Source: Trichococcus ilyis
GTDB lineage: Bacteria > Bacillota > Bacilli > Lactobacillales > Aerococcaceae
DNA length: 64,000 bases
NCBI RefSeq assembly: GCF_900109135.1
Contig: NZ_FNYT01000001.1
Coordinates: 62,001-126,000 of the forward strand
Direction: 5' to 3'
The notes below the pieces were generated by a model. It was not told the DNA's origin. It saw only the letters and a list, made by a program, of their open reading frames with translations, and ran no database searches. This document shows, one piece after another, positions 50,257 through 60,599 of this stretch. Each line of letters starts with the position of its first letter. Positions within the stretch are counted from its first letter, which is position 1. The position numbers and the translations under genes are program-made.

Positions 50257-50351
50257 GTCCATATACTATTCTGTTAGATTATTTGTAACAAACATGAGGC
50301 TGAGCGGCACTTTTTTTATAGAAAACTAATAAATATTCGCTAATTCCCTGT

Positions 50352-50388
50352 TGTAAGGGGTTACATTTCTGGGGAATAAGATTATAAT
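50352..50388 (+). promoter_or_regulatory. pckA promoter with overlapping palindrome
   Basis: TATAAT at 50383-50388 and TTACAT at 50361-50366 form a promoter with a 16-base spacer. The perfect inverted repeat TGTAA-GGGG-TTACA (50352-50365) covers the -35 box, so a repressor bound there would block RNA polymerase. The regulator is unknown; the site does not match the CcpA cre consensus. Confidence 0.6.
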
Positions 50389-50417
50389 GGTAGTATCAAA
50401 TAAAAGAGGTGACGTAA

Positions 50418-52064
50418 ATGGCTACTAGAGAATCGTTCAAAAGATCCGAATTAAAGAAGTCCAATCCATTGCTTACGAAATTCCGGACAACGGTCGAAAC
50501 AGCTTTTTATGGCAACAACATGCAGGAAGTCACAGACATGACGGAAGCCTATGAACTCGCATTGAACGCTGAAGGGGTGATCGTGACCGATCTGCCAGTA
50601 CTCCATACAAAAGAATTGGGGTTGCCCAACGATGCCAAGGTACTGGTCGAAAACGGCGGGAGGATCATCGGCCGCACTGCCCGCGCCAAACGGATCATCG
50701 GAGAGAACAAGGAAGAGGATGAACTTCTCGAAGGCATCATCATGGATGTCATCTACAAAAACCGACTGCGCCATTATTATAAAACGACAGGGTATGTAGG
50801 CCTTGATAAAGATTTCATCATCAAGGCGCATATCGCCTTTCCGGAAGGGAACGAAAACAACCTCTACTCCTGGCTGCTGAATTTCCAGTGGGACAGCCCG
50901 GAATACAAAGAGATGTACGCTAATTCGAAGCTGTATGATGAAGGCGATATCTACATCTATACGGATCCCGATTGGCGACATCCGGATTATCCGCTTGGAG
51001 TGGCTGTCTTCGAGCCCGATAAGAATGTAGCCTGCATCCTGGGGATGCAGTATTTCGGTGAATTCAAAAAAGGCACACTGACGCTTGCATGGGGGACCGG
51101 CCATCGGAATGGTTACGTAGCCTGCCACGGCGGCCAAAAGCATTTCCGCCTGCACGATGGCGGTTCTTATGTCGCTTCCTTCTTTGGGCTTTCGGGATCG
51201 GGCAAATCGACCTTGACCCATTCGAAGCATGATGATAAATACGAAATCAAAGTATTGCATGACGATGCTTTTCTGATCGACTTGACGGATGGTTCCTCCA
51301 TTGCCTTGGAGCCTTCCTACTTCGACAAAACCCAGGATTATCCCGCCGACCATCCCGAACAGGATTATTTCGTGACAGTCCAGAATGTGGGGGTCACGAA
51401 AGATGTAGACGGTAAGGTCGTGCTGGTGACCGAGGATATCCGCAACGGAAACGGGCGAACCGTGAAATCCCGGTATGCCACTCCGAACCGTGTGGATAAA
51501 TTCGAAGAGCCGATCAATGCAGTATATTGGATCATGAAGGACGATGCTTTGCCGCCTTTGGTGAAAGTGGATGAAGCGGTCTTGGCTGCGACGTTCGGCA
51601 CGACGTTGGCCACGAAACGCACGACCGCGGAAACGCTGAAGAAAGGCGAGTCGACCGATAAGCTGGTCATCGAACCATTCGCAAATCCTTTCCGGGTCTA
51701 TCCACTGGTCGAGGATTACGCCGGCTTCAAGGAACTGTTGGCGCATGAAACAGTGGACTGCTACATCATCAACACCGGATTTTTCATGGGCAAAAAAATA
51801 CCGAAAGAAATCTCCTTAGGCGTTATCGAGAGTGTCGTCGAAGGGACAGCGGAGTTCGTGCCGTTCGGGAATGTGCCGCATCTCAGTTATCTGCCGGTCG
51901 AGGGATTCAATCCCGAACTGGATGACACAGATTACACTGAATTGGTGAAAAAACGGATCCAACTGCGGAAAGATTTCTTGGATGAATTCAATGCCGCCCA
52001 TCCGAACGTTCCGTTGCCGGATGAGGCCATCCAATCATTGCAAAACATCATTGACGCTCTCTGA
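50418..52064 (+). CDS. pckA: Phosphoenolpyruvate carboxykinase (ATP)
   Basis: 548 residues. It interconverts oxaloacetate + ATP and PEP + CO2 + ADP, for gluconeogenesis or for fermentative CO2 fixation. The kinase-1 P-loop is FGLSGSGKSTLTHS (near residue 255). The following HDDAFLID region holds the metal-binding aspartates, and RYATPNRVDKFEEP is near 355. No GTP-type enzyme signature. It stands alone between dnaJ and lepA, with its own promoter and terminator; this location differs from Bacillus. Confidence 0.95.
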   Translation: MATRESFKRSELKKSNPLLTKFRTTVETAFYGNNMQEVTDMTEAYELALNAEGVIVTDLPVLHTKELGLPNDAKVLVENGGRIIGRTARAKRIIGENKEEDELLEGIIMDVIYKNRLRHYYKTTGYVGLDKDFIIKAHIAFPEGNENNLYSWLLNFQWDSPEYKEMYANSKLYDEGDIYIYTDPDWRHPDYPLGVAVFEPDKNVACILGMQYFGEFKKGTLTLAWGTGHRNGYVACHGGQKHFRLHDGGSYVASFFGLSGSGKSTLTHSKHDDKYEIKVLHDDAFLIDLTDGSSIALEPSYFDKTQDYPADHPEQDYFVTVQNVGVTKDVDGKVVLVTEDIRNGNGRTVKSRYATPNRVDKFEEPINAVYWIMKDDALPPLVKVDEAVLAATFGTTLATKRTTAETLKKGESTDKLVIEPFANPFRVYPLVEDYAGFKELLAHETVDCYIINTGFFMGKKIPKEISLGVIESVVEGTAEFVPFGNVPHLSYLPVEGFNPELDDTDYTELVKKRIQLRKDFLDEFNAAHPNVPLPDEAIQSLQNIIDAL

Positions 52065-52072
52065 GCATCAGC

Positions 52073-52112
52073 AAAAAAGGAATCCGCTGGCTAACCAACG
52101 GATTCCTTTTTT
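52073..52112 (+). terminator. Terminator after pckA
   Basis: AAAAAAGGAATCCG pairs perfectly with CGGATTCCTTTTTT around a 12-base loop. Confidence 0.95.
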
Positions 52113-52236
52113 CGGCTACAGCCTCACCAGAGGCGAGATACACCCGGCAATCTGAGTAGGCATCTTGTCATAAATGCTTTAGATTGGTATAATTTTCAAG
52201 TGAACGAATGGACGTTAGAGAAAGCGAGCAACGAAA

Positions 52237-54060
52237 ATGAACTTAGAAGAGATGAAGCAACGACAAAAAAAGATACGGAATTTTTCCATCATTGCCCATA
52301 TTGACCACGGGAAATCCACATTGGCGGACAGGATCCTCCAAAAGACCGATACCGTAGCGGATCGCGATATGCAGGAACAACTGCTGGATTCCATGGACCT
52401 CGAAAGAGAACGGGGCATCACCATAAAACTGAATGCCGTCGAATTGACCTACAAGGCTGACGATGGCGAAGAATACATTTTCCACTTGATCGACACGCCA
52501 GGGCACGTCGACTTTACGTATGAAGTTTCCCGCAGCTTGGCTGCCTGTGAAGGTGCCATCCTGGTTGTGGATGCCGCTCAAGGAGTCGAGGCGCAGACCC
52601 TTGCCAATGTCTATTTGGCTTTGGACAACAACTTGGAAATCGTGCCCGTCATCAACAAAATCGATCTTCCGGCAGCTGATCCTGAGCGCGTCAGGGAAGA
52701 AGTCGAGGATGTCATCGGTATCGATGCCAGTGAAGCGGTTCTTGCGAGTGCGAAAATCGGCTTGGGTATCCCTGAGTTGCTGGAGCAGATCGTAGAAAAA
52801 ATCCCGGCTCCTGAAGGCGATCTGGAAGCACCGCTGCAGGCATTGATCTTCGACTCGGTCTATGATCCTTACCGCGGCGTCGTCTTGAACGTGCGGATCA
52901 AAAACGGCGTTGTGCGCCCTGGGGACAAGATCAAATTGATGGCGACAGGCAAAGAGTATGAGGTCATCGAAGTGGGGATCTTCTCACCGAAACCGATCAA
53001 ACGCGACTATTTGATGGTCGGCGATGTCGGCTATTTGACGGCCGGCATCAAAACGATCCAGGACACGCAAGTAGGGGACACCATCACCTTGGCCAATAAC
53101 CCCGCCAGCGAACCGCTGGCCGGTTACCGCAAAATGAATCCAATGGTTTACTGCGGCATCTATCCAGTGGATGCCTCGGACTTCAACGACTTGCGCGAGG
53201 CTTTGGAAAAACTGCAATTGAACGATGCATCCTTGCAGTTCGAAGCGGAATCTTCGCAAGCGCTCGGTTTCGGTTTCCGTACTGGGTTCCTCGGCATGCT
53301 GCATATGGACGTCATCCAGGAGCGGATCGAACGCGAATTCGATTTGGATATCATCACGACAGCCCCATCGGTCATCTATCACGTCCACAAAACCGACGGC
53401 GAAGTCCTGGAGATCGATAATCCATCGGAAATGCCGGATGCCACGACGATCGACAGCATCGAAGAACCATACGTCAAGGCCAGCATCATGGTTCCGAATG
53501 ACTATGTCGGCGCAGTGATGGATATCGCCCAGAAGAAACGCGGCACTTTTGTCACGATGGATTATCTCGATGATTTCCGCGTGAATGTCGTCTATGAAAT
53601 GCCTTTGGCGGAAATCATTTTTGATTTCTTCGACAGATTGAAATCCAGCACGAAAGGATACGCATCGTTGGATTACGAACTGATCGGCTACCGTCCGAGC
53701 AAGTTGGTCAAGATGGACATCCTTTTGAACGGCGAAGCAGTCGATGCCCTGAGTTCAATCGTCCACCGCGACTTCGCTTATGCCCGCGGGAAAGTGATCG
53801 CGGAAAAACTGCGCGAACTGATTCCGCGCCAACAATTCGAAGTTCCGATCCAAGCTACGATCGGCAACAAGATTTTGGCAAGGACCACCATCAAAGCCTT
53901 GCGCAAAAACGTACTGGCGAAATGCTACGGCGGGGATATTTCCCGTAAACGCAAATTGCTCGACAAACAAAAAGAGGGCAAGAAGCGCATGAAGCAGGTC
54001 GGATCCGTCGAGGTCCCACAAGAAGCCTTCATGGCCGTTCTGAAGATGGAAGAAGACTAG
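52237..54060 (+). CDS. lepA: Elongation factor 4 (LepA)
   Basis: 607 residues. A translational GTPase linked to back-translocation and 30S assembly. G1 is [14 protein letters not shown]3 [17 protein letters not shown]4 NKIDLP. The family-specific C-terminal domain ([19 protein letters not shown]-like end, here beginning [10 protein letters not shown]) is present. The ribosome binding site before ATG 52237 is weak (AGCGAG). Confidence 0.97.
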   Translation: MNLEEMKQRQKKIRNFSIIAHIDHGKSTLADRILQKTDTVADRDMQEQLLDSMDLERERGITIKLNAVELTYKADDGEEYIFHLIDTPGHVDFTYEVSRSLAACEGAILVVDAAQGVEAQTLANVYLALDNNLEIVPVINKIDLPAADPERVREEVEDVIGIDASEAVLASAKIGLGIPELLEQIVEKIPAPEGDLEAPLQALIFDSVYDPYRGVVLNVRIKNGVVRPGDKIKLMATGKEYEVIEVGIFSPKPIKRDYLMVGDVGYLTAGIKTIQDTQVGDTITLANNPASEPLAGYRKMNPMVYCGIYPVDASDFNDLREALEKLQLNDASLQFEAESSQALGFGFRTGFLGMLHMDVIQERIEREFDLDIITTAPSVIYHVHKTDGEVLEIDNPSEMPDATTIDSIEEPYVKASIMVPNDYVGAVMDIAQKKRGTFVTMDYLDDFRVNVVYEMPLAEIIFDFFDRLKSSTKGYASLDYELIGYRPSKLVKMDILLNGEAVDALSSIVHRDFAYARGKVIAEKLRELIPRQQFEVPIQATIGNKILARTTIKALRKNVLAKCYGGDISRKRKLLDKQKEGKKRMKQVGSVEVPQEAFMAVLKMEED

Positions 54061-54110
54061 AAGGCTGTCATATTTGCGTTTATCATAATCAGAAACAGCA
54101 ACAAATAATA

Positions 54111-54167
54111 AAACTTCCCACCATTTGCCCACCGCGGAAAAGCGTTGCAAATAGTGGGAAGTTTTTT
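54111..54167 (+). terminator. Terminator after lepA
   Basis: AAACTTCCCAC and ATTTGC pair with GCAAAT and GTGGGAAGTTT, ending in six T. Confidence 0.92.
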
Positions 54168-54309
54168 AGTGAAACAGCCTGATATCGATGCATCATCAGC
54201 GCTACGATTGCCTGATTGAGTGACCGTCGGCCGCCGCAGGCGAAACCATCGGCAAAAAAGAGTGCAGTCGTGAGTTTACGGGATGACTCCGCAAATGAGA
54301 ATGGGATAT

Positions 54310-54490
54310 CCTAATTGAGAACGAAGGGCGGACGGCGCTCCTCAGCCGGGCCTGTCGGCGCGGTTGGGCTATCCGTCCGGAGATGCGGAAGGGAATGCTT
54401 CCCGGGCCGTCCCAAACGGCCCGTCCAGATACGGAACCGGCTGCTTTTTCGGCGGCAGCGGAAACGCTGCTGGTCCAGCGATAGAAGATT
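54310..54490. other. GC-rich structured intergenic stretch of unknown nature
   Basis: Within the 530-base gap between lepA and ahpC, this part is visibly richer in G and C than its surroundings and holds several tight hairpins: GGGAA/TTCCC (54391-54403), GGGCCGT/ACGGCCC (54404-54422, five-base loop) and GCAGCG-GAAA-CGCTGC (54455-54470, GNRA tetraloop). Two overlapping short open frames (54315-54512 and 54364-54549) lack ribosome binding sites and resemble no family I know. It could be a small structured RNA or a decayed gene. Confidence 0.4.
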
Positions 54491-54514
54491 ATCCTGTAGC
54501 CCGAGTGTTTAAAC

Positions 54515-54578
54515 TTGACCGGTATTGCGTGATTCTATATAGTTGTTGATAGGGATTATTCTAAAATAATTATTCTAA
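54515..54578 (+). promoter_or_regulatory. ahpC promoter and Fur/PerR-like palindrome
   Basis: TTGACC (54515-54520), 17-base spacer, TATAGT (54538-54543). Downstream, CTAAAATAATTATTCTAA (54561-54578) is an AT-rich imperfect palindrome of the kind bound by Fur-family repressors such as PerR, which controls ahpC in many Firmicutes. It lies between the start of transcription and the ribosome binding site. The regulator is inferred. Confidence 0.55.
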
Positions 54579-54593
54579 TTGGAGGAAGCTAAT

Positions 54594-55154
54594 ATGTCAT
54601 TAATCGGAAAAGAAATCGTCGAATTCAAAGCAAATGCCTATCACAAGGGAGCGTTCATCGAAGTTTCATCAGAAGACCTGAAAGGGAAGTGGAACGTCAT
54701 CTGTTTCTATCCAGCTGATTTCACTTTCGTTTGCCCGACTGAACTGGAGGACCTGCAGGACCAATATGCGACATTGAAAAGCTTAGGCGTGGAAGTGTAT
54801 TCCGTATCGACGGATACACATTTCACCCACAAGGCATGGCACGATCATTCAGCAGCAATCGGCAAGATCGAATACATCATGATCGCGGATCCGTCGCATG
54901 CGATCTCGATCGGATTTGATGTCCTGGATGACCAAGGTTTGGCACAACGCGGGACATTCATCATCGATCCTGACGGCATCGTCCAAGCAGTGGAAATCAA
55001 TGCGGACGGCATCGGCCGCGATGCCAGCAGCCTGATCGACAAAATCCGCGCTGCCCAATATGTCCGCACGCATCCAGGTGAAGTTTGTCCTGCGAAATGG
55101 AAAGAGGGCGCCGAAACCTTGAAACCTAGCTTGGATTTGGTAGGCAAAATTTAA
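54594..55154 (+). CDS. ahpC: Alkyl hydroperoxide reductase subunit C (peroxiredoxin)
   Basis: 186 residues from ATG 54594 (TTGGAGGA site). A 2-Cys peroxiredoxin that reduces hydrogen and organic peroxides. The peroxidatic cysteine is in [11 protein letters not shown] (near residue 47) and the resolving cysteine in GEVCPAKW (near 165). AhpF follows after 11 bases and recycles it with NADH. Confidence 0.96.
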   Translation: MSLIGKEIVEFKANAYHKGAFIEVSSEDLKGKWNVICFYPADFTFVCPTELEDLQDQYATLKSLGVEVYSVSTDTHFTHKAWHDHSAAIGKIEYIMIADPSHAISIGFDVLDDQGLAQRGTFIIDPDGIVQAVEINADGIGRDASSLIDKIRAAQYVRTHPGEVCPAKWKEGAETLKPSLDLVGKI

Positions 55155-55165
55155 GGAGGGTTCCC

Positions 55166-56698
55166 ATGGCATTAGACGCAGAAATCAAAGGGCAGCTCGG
55201 CCAATATCTTGAGTTGCTGGAATCGGATATTGTTTTCAAAGCCAGCCTCAGCGATGACGAAAATTCCGGAAAAGTCAAAGAATTCTTGCAGGAAATCGCC
55301 GGAATGTCAACGAAGATCACTTTGGAAAACGGATCCTTGCCCCGTACACCCAGTTTCACGATTACACGCCCCGGCACCGAGAGCGGAATCACCTTCGCCG
55401 GTCTGCCTTTGGGGCATGAGTTTACATCCTTCATCTTGGCTTTGCTGCAAGTAGGCGGGCGGGCGCCGAAAGTGGATGACGCCATCATCAAGCGCATCGA
55501 AGCGATCGATAAAGAGCTCCGTTTCGAAACCTATGTCAGTTTGACCTGCCACAATTGCCCGGATGTCGTCCAAGCATTGAACATCATGGCCGTGCTGAAC
55601 CCGAAAATCTCGCATGTCATGATCGAGGGCGGGATGTTCAGGGATGAGATCGAGGCGAAGAAAATCATGGCCGTCCCCACGGTTTTCCTGAACGGTGAAG
55701 AATTTGCCAGCGGACGCATGACGATCGAGCAGTTGGTCGAGAAAGCCGCCGGTCCGACAAGTGCGGATGAGTTTTCCGGCAAAGCTGTATTCGACGTGCT
55801 TGTTGTCGGCGGCGGGCCCGCAGGCAACAGCGCAGCTATCTACGCTGCCCGTAAAGGTATCCACACCGGCATGGTTGTCGAAACGTACGGCGGTCAAGTC
55901 ATGGATACAGTCGGCATCGAAAACATGATCGGAACCCCATACACGGAAGGACCGAAATTGATGGCCCAAGTGGAAGCGCATGTGAATCAGTACAAGGTCG
56001 ACATCATGAAAGGCCAACGCGCCAAAAATATCCGCAAGAATGACCTGATCGAGGTCGAACTGGAAAACGGGGCTGTGCTCAGAGCGAAGACGGCGATCCT
56101 GGCGGTCGGAGCGCACTGGCGCAACGTCAACGTCCCGGGCGAGGAAGAGTTCCGCACGAAAGGCGTGACGAACTGTCCGCATTGCGACGGACCGTTGTTT
56201 GCCGGCAAAGACGTCGCTGTCATCGGTGGCGGCAATTCCGGCATCGAGGCGGCGATCGATCTGGCTGGCTTGGCGAAACAGGTCTACGTGTTGGAGTTCT
56301 TGCCGGAATTGAAGGCAGACCAGGTATTGCAGGACCGCATCCAGGCCCTTGCGAACGTAACGGTCATCAAAAATGCGGCAACGAAAGCGATCACCGGCAG
56401 AGAGCAAGTGGAAGCTATCACCTATATGGACCGCGCCACGAATGAAGAGCATACCATCGCATTGGAAGGTGTCTTTGTTCAGATTGGATTGGTTCCGAAC
56501 ACGGCATGGTTGAAGGATTCCGGCGTCGCCTTGAACGAACGCGGCGAGATCATCATCGACAGCCATGGCGCAACCAGCTTGGAGGGCGTATTCGCAGCTG
56601 GCGATTGCACGACCAGTGCCTACAAACAGATCATCATCTCGATGGGTGCCGGAGCGACCGCCGCTTTGGGCGCATTCGATCATTTGATCCGACAATAA
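55166..56698 (+). CDS. ahpF: Alkyl hydroperoxide reductase subunit F
   Basis: 510 residues. NADH-dependent flavoprotein that reduces AhpC. The N-terminal double thioredoxin-fold domain has the redox pair in LTCHNCPDVV (near residue 128). The thioredoxin-reductase-like part begins VLVVGGGPAGNSAA (FAD), has CPHCDG active cysteines and VIGGGNSGIEAA (NADH). GVFAAGDCT closes the FAD site. The AAGGAGG site is 8 bases upstream. It forms the ahpCF operon and ends at a terminator. Confidence 0.96.
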   Translation: MALDAEIKGQLGQYLELLESDIVFKASLSDDENSGKVKEFLQEIAGMSTKITLENGSLPRTPSFTITRPGTESGITFAGLPLGHEFTSFILALLQVGGRAPKVDDAIIKRIEAIDKELRFETYVSLTCHNCPDVVQALNIMAVLNPKISHVMIEGGMFRDEIEAKKIMAVPTVFLNGEEFASGRMTIEQLVEKAAGPTSADEFSGKAVFDVLVVGGGPAGNSAAIYAARKGIHTGMVVETYGGQVMDTVGIENMIGTPYTEGPKLMAQVEAHVNQYKVDIMKGQRAKNIRKNDLIEVELENGAVLRAKTAILAVGAHWRNVNVPGEEEFRTKGVTNCPHCDGPLFAGKDVAVIGGGNSGIEAAIDLAGLAKQVYVLEFLPELKADQVLQDRIQALANVTVIKNAATKAITGREQVEAITYMDRATNEEHTIALEGVFVQIGLVPNTAWLKDSGVALNERGEIIIDSHGATSLEGVFAAGDCTTSAYKQIIISMGAGATAALGAFDHLIRQ

Positions 56699-56704
56699 GT
56701 TCCG

Positions 56705-56747
56705 ATCCGGAAAGGGATTTCAATTTGGATTCCTTTTCCGGATTTTT
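56705..56747 (+). terminator. Terminator after ahpF
   Basis: ATCCGGAAAGGGA pairs with TTCCTTTTCCGGAT, followed by six T. Confidence 0.9.
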
Positions 56748-56860
56748 TGAATTATCGGAAATGCAAGCGGTTTTATCACGCGAATGCCCATAAAACACGT
56801 TCTTTCTTCAGGTCTGTGTGCTAAAATGTATGTAAACATGAAGAATTTGGAGTGATAGTT

Positions 56861-58537
56861 TTGAAGACGGATATCGAGATAGCTCAAGCAAATGAGATGC
56901 TTCCGATCAAAGAAGTAGCAGCAACACTTTCCCTGACAGAAGATGATCTGAAATTGTACGGCAAATACAAGGCAAAAGTGGACATCAAAAAAATCAATTC
57001 CTTGAACGAAGCGGAAGACGGCAAGTTGATTCTTGTCACCGCCATCAACCCTACCCCTGCGGGAGAAGGCAAATCTACCGTCACAGTCGGTTTGGGAGAT
57101 GCTCTGACCCGCATCGGCAAGAAAGCGATGATCGCGATGCGCGAACCTTCATTGGGACCAACAATGGGCGTCAAAGGCGGAGCGGCTGGCGGCGGCTACG
57201 CGCAAGTGCAGCCGATGCAGGACATTAACCTTCATTTCACTGGCGACATGCATGCCATCACGGCGACGAACAATACTTTGTCAGCTTTGATCGACAACCA
57301 TATCCAACAAGGCAATGCCCTGAACATCGATCAACGCCGGATCACCTGGAAACGCGTGTTGGACATCAATGACCGGGCGTTGCGCAACATCGTCATCGGC
57401 TTGGGAGGACCGATCCAAGGCGTTCCCCGCCAGGACGGATTCGATATCACGGTTGCGAGCGAAATCATGGCGATCCTCTGCCTTGCAACTTCGTTAACGG
57501 ATCTGAAGAACCGGATCGGGAACATCGTGATCGGTTATACGTTCGAGCGCGAACCTGTGACGGTCAGGGATTTGAAAGTGGAAGGCGCACTGACTTTATT
57601 GATGAAGGATGCGTTGGAGCCGAATCTGGTACAGACGTTGTATCATACGCCGGCATTTGTGCACGGCGGTCCGTTCGCCAATATTGCCCACGGCTGCAAC
57701 AGCGTGTTGGCGACAAAAACGGCCTTGAAATTGGCTGATTACGTCATCACGGAAGCCGGATTTGGGGCCGACCTGGGGGCCGAGAAGTTCCTGGACATCA
57801 AAGTGCCGCAGTTGGGCAAAAGCCCGGATGCAGTCGTGATCGTTGCAACTGTGCGTTCTTTGAAGATGCACGGGGGCGTTCTGGTGAAAGACTTGAACAG
57901 CGGCGAGAATGTTGAGGCTGTAAAAGCCGGATTCGCCAATCTGGAGAAGCATATCGAGAACATGCAGCAATACGGCGTGCCTGTCGTGGTGGCGCTGAAT
58001 GAATTCACGAATGACACCGCGGCGGAGATCCAAGCAGTCGTCGATTTGTGTGCTGCTAAGGAAGTCGAATGTGTCCAGACCGCTGTATGGGCCAAAGGCG
58101 CTGAAGGCGGAGAAGCTTTGGCGAAGGCTGTCGTGAAGGCGATCGACAACAACACCAACGCTTTTGTTCCGCTTTACGTGGCGGAGGAGAGCAGCATCGA
58201 AGAAAAAATCGAAACGATCGTCACCAAAATCTACGGGGGCGCAAATGTGGTCTATTCCAAGGAAGCCAAGAACCAATTGCGCCAGTTCAAGAAGCACGGC
58301 TGGGATCGTTTGCCGGTCTGCATGGCGAAAACCCAGTACTCCTTGTCCGATGATCAAAAAGCAATCGGCCGTCCGGAAAACTTCGATATCACCATCCGCT
58401 CCTTCGTGCCGAAGATCGGTGCCGGCTTTGTTGTCGCTTTGACGGGGGATATCCTGACGATGCCGGGTCTGCCGAAAGAGCCAGCCGCTTTGCGGATGGA
58501 CGTCACCGAAGATGGAGTCGTTACAGGATTGTTCTAA
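56861..58537 (+). CDS. fhs: Formate-tetrahydrofolate ligase
   Basis: 558 residues from TTG 56861, eight bases after TTTGGAG; a GTG at 56852 overlaps the site. It makes 10-formyl-THF from formate, THF and ATP. The P-loop is [14 protein letters not shown] (near residue 64), with [21 protein letters not shown]-type signature following (residues about 91-110). TGLF at the C-terminus is usual. In a fermenting organism it links pyruvate-formate-lyase-derived formate to purine and thymidylate synthesis (thyA and folA are nearby). TGCTAAAAT at 56819-56827 may be its extended -10. Confidence 0.96.
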   Translation: MKTDIEIAQANEMLPIKEVAATLSLTEDDLKLYGKYKAKVDIKKINSLNEAEDGKLILVTAINPTPAGEGKSTVTVGLGDALTRIGKKAMIAMREPSLGPTMGVKGGAAGGGYAQVQPMQDINLHFTGDMHAITATNNTLSALIDNHIQQGNALNIDQRRITWKRVLDINDRALRNIVIGLGGPIQGVPRQDGFDITVASEIMAILCLATSLTDLKNRIGNIVIGYTFEREPVTVRDLKVEGALTLLMKDALEPNLVQTLYHTPAFVHGGPFANIAHGCNSVLATKTALKLADYVITEAGFGADLGAEKFLDIKVPQLGKSPDAVVIVATVRSLKMHGGVLVKDLNSGENVEAVKAGFANLEKHIENMQQYGVPVVVALNEFTNDTAAEIQAVVDLCAAKEVECVQTAVWAKGAEGGEALAKAVVKAIDNNTNAFVPLYVAEESSIEEKIETIVTKIYGGANVVYSKEAKNQLRQFKKHGWDRLPVCMAKTQYSLSDDQKAIGRPENFDITIRSFVPKIGAGFVVALTGDILTMPGLPKEPAALRMDVTEDGVVTGLF

Positions 58538-58554
58538 TTCCATAGAAACTTTAG

Positions 58555-58584
58555 AAAAGAGAGGGGGAACCCTCTCTTTTTTTT
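58555..58584 (+). terminator. Terminator after fhs
   Basis: AAAAGAGAGGG pairs with CCCTCTCTTTT around a short loop, followed by T. Confidence 0.95.
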
Positions 58585-58681
58585 GGGCGCACAATGTCCC
58601 GATATGTTACAATATCAGGAGACTATCAAGATCCCTGAACCTAAAACGACATGGATTGAAAACAAAGGATGATTGCCACAC

Positions 58682-60577
58682 ATGAAAGACTTTAATGCCA
58701 TCGCGCTAGAAAAATCCTACGGGATGAAGACGCTCTTCAATAAAATATCCTTCACAATCCGTGAAGGTGAACATATCGGCTTGATCGGCCAGAACGGAAC
58801 CGGCAAAAGTTCCCTGCTGGAAATCATCGCTGGAATCGATGCGCCGGACGCGGGCAACCTGGAATTTCCAAGCGACTATCGGATCGGCTATTTGGCGCAG
58901 GAGCCCCAACTGAACAAGGAATCGACCGTGTTTGAAGCAGTATATGAAGGCGATGCGCCCATCATCAAAACGGTCCGTGCTTACGAGGAAGCGCTGGAAT
59001 TGCTGGCGCAGGACAGCCTGAATCCGGACCATCAGCAATGCTACAGTAAAGCGGAAGCGGACATGAATGCGCAGGATGCGTGGCAGACGGAAATCCAGAT
59101 CAAATCCATCCTGAACAGGTTGGGGTTGGATGACATCACGAAAAAAGTGGGCGAGCTTTCCGGCGGCCAACGCAAGCGCGTGGGCTTGGCGCAAGTGCTG
59201 ATCCAAGCGCCGGACCTGTTGCTGTTGGATGAGCCGACCAACCATCTCGATATGGATTCGATCACTTGGCTGGAGAATTACCTGGCCCAATACAAAGGTT
59301 CCGTACTCTTGGTGACCCATGACCGGTACTTCCTGGAGAATGCCGTCACGAAAATCATGGAACTGAAGAACGGCGGCTTGGAAGTCTATACAGGCAACTA
59401 CGAAGAGTATCTGACCCAAAAGAGCGAACGCGAGGCCATCCAGCAAAAAATGGACGAGAAGCAGCTGAAACTCTACAAGAGCGAACTGCAGTGGATGCGC
59501 AAAGGCGCAAAAGCCAGAACGACGAAGCAACAGGCACGGATCCACCGTTTTGAGGATCTGGAAAAGGCAACGCAACAAAGCACAAACGATGCCAAACTGG
59601 AGATCCAATTGGACGGTTCCCGTTTGGGCAAGCGCGTGTTCAATCTGGAGCACATCTCGCTGTTTGCGGGGGAAAAACAGATCCTTGACGATTTTTCCTA
59701 TATTTTCCAGACGACCGACCGCATCGGCATCGTCGGCAAGAATGGAGCAGGCAAAACGACTTTCCTGAACATGCTGGCAGGCGAAAAAGAGATCGCTGGC
59801 GGGAATCTGATCATCGGCGAGACCGTCAAAATAGCCTATTACAAGCAACTGTCGGAAGTGCTGCCTGACGACAAGCGCGTCATCAATTACCTGCAGGAAA
59901 TCGCGGAAGAGGTGAAACGCAGCGACGGCATCGTCGTCAGCGTCACGGAGATGCTGGAGACATTCCTCTTCCCGCGCGAAACGCACGGCAGCCTGATCAG
60001 TTCATTATCAGGCGGCGAAAAGCGTCGCTTGTATTTGTTGAAGCTGCTGATGACGAAACCGAACGTGCTGCTGATGGATGAACCGACGAACGACCTGGAT
60101 ATCGATACGCTGACGGTGCTGGAGGATTACCTGAACAGCTTTGGCGGAGCCGTCATCACAGTCTCGCATGACCGCTATTTCCTGGATAAAGTGGCCGATA
60201 AATTGTTGATCCTGAACGAAGAAGGCAAACCGGCCGTATTCTTCGGGGATATGAGCGAATACTTGCTTGTCTCCAGCCAAAAGGAGAACGAAGCCGCAAA
60301 ACAGGAGAATAAAAAAGCGGCAGCTGCCGGCCCTGTTCAGGATTCCGTAAAAGAAAAAACCAAATGGACCTACATGGAACAAAAGGAATGGGCCAGGATC
60401 GAAGATGACATTTCCGAACTCGAGGAAGAAAGCCAGAATCTGCAGACCGCGATGGCCGAAAACGCCTCGGATTTCGAAAAACTGACCCAATTGCAACAGC
60501 AACTGGATGATGCAGAGGCGGCGCTTGCCGAAAAATGGGAACGTTGGGAATACCTCAGCCAGTTCGCCAAAGATTAA
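58682..60577 (+). CDS. ABC-F ATPase, Uup/YfmR-like
   Basis: 631 residues from ATG 58682 (AAAGGA 12 bases upstream; a TTG at 58673 is too close). Two ATP-binding cassettes: Walker [14 protein letters not shown] and [13 protein letters not shown], signatures [13 protein letters not shown] and [13 protein letters not shown], Walker [13 protein letters not shown] and [12 protein letters not shown]. No membrane segment. The linker (about 240-300) is charged and helical, and a C-terminal coiled coil (about 545-625) is present. Such soluble ABC-F proteins act on the ribosome. The Uup/YfmR type is favoured by length and the C-terminal domain. An antibiotic-resistance role is not indicated. Confidence 0.9.
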   Translation: MKDFNAIALEKSYGMKTLFNKISFTIREGEHIGLIGQNGTGKSSLLEIIAGIDAPDAGNLEFPSDYRIGYLAQEPQLNKESTVFEAVYEGDAPIIKTVRAYEEALELLAQDSLNPDHQQCYSKAEADMNAQDAWQTEIQIKSILNRLGLDDITKKVGELSGGQRKRVGLAQVLIQAPDLLLLDEPTNHLDMDSITWLENYLAQYKGSVLLVTHDRYFLENAVTKIMELKNGGLEVYTGNYEEYLTQKSEREAIQQKMDEKQLKLYKSELQWMRKGAKARTTKQQARIHRFEDLEKATQQSTNDAKLEIQLDGSRLGKRVFNLEHISLFAGEKQILDDFSYIFQTTDRIGIVGKNGAGKTTFLNMLAGEKEIAGGNLIIGETVKIAYYKQLSEVLPDDKRVINYLQEIAEEVKRSDGIVVSVTEMLETFLFPRETHGSLISSLSGGEKRRLYLLKLLMTKPNVLLMDEPTNDLDIDTLTVLEDYLNSFGGAVITVSHDRYFLDKVADKLLILNEEGKPAVFFGDMSEYLLVSSQKENEAAKQENKKAAAAGPVQDSVKEKTKWTYMEQKEWARIEDDISELEEESQNLQTAMAENASDFEKLTQLQQQLDDAEAALAEKWERWEYLSQFAKD

Positions 60578-60599
60578 GCTAATAGGAGCAATAGACCAC

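Noticed and set aside
54315-54549. Two overlapping short frames in the lepA-ahpC gap
   Set aside because: No ribosome binding site, odd composition, and no family; treated as part of the unexplained stretch instead.
55307-56695. Minus-strand frame of 462 codons opposite ahpF, and similar ones opposite pckA (50451-51746) and the ABC-F gene (58706-59986)
   Set aside because: All mirror strongly supported genes and contain no known motifs.
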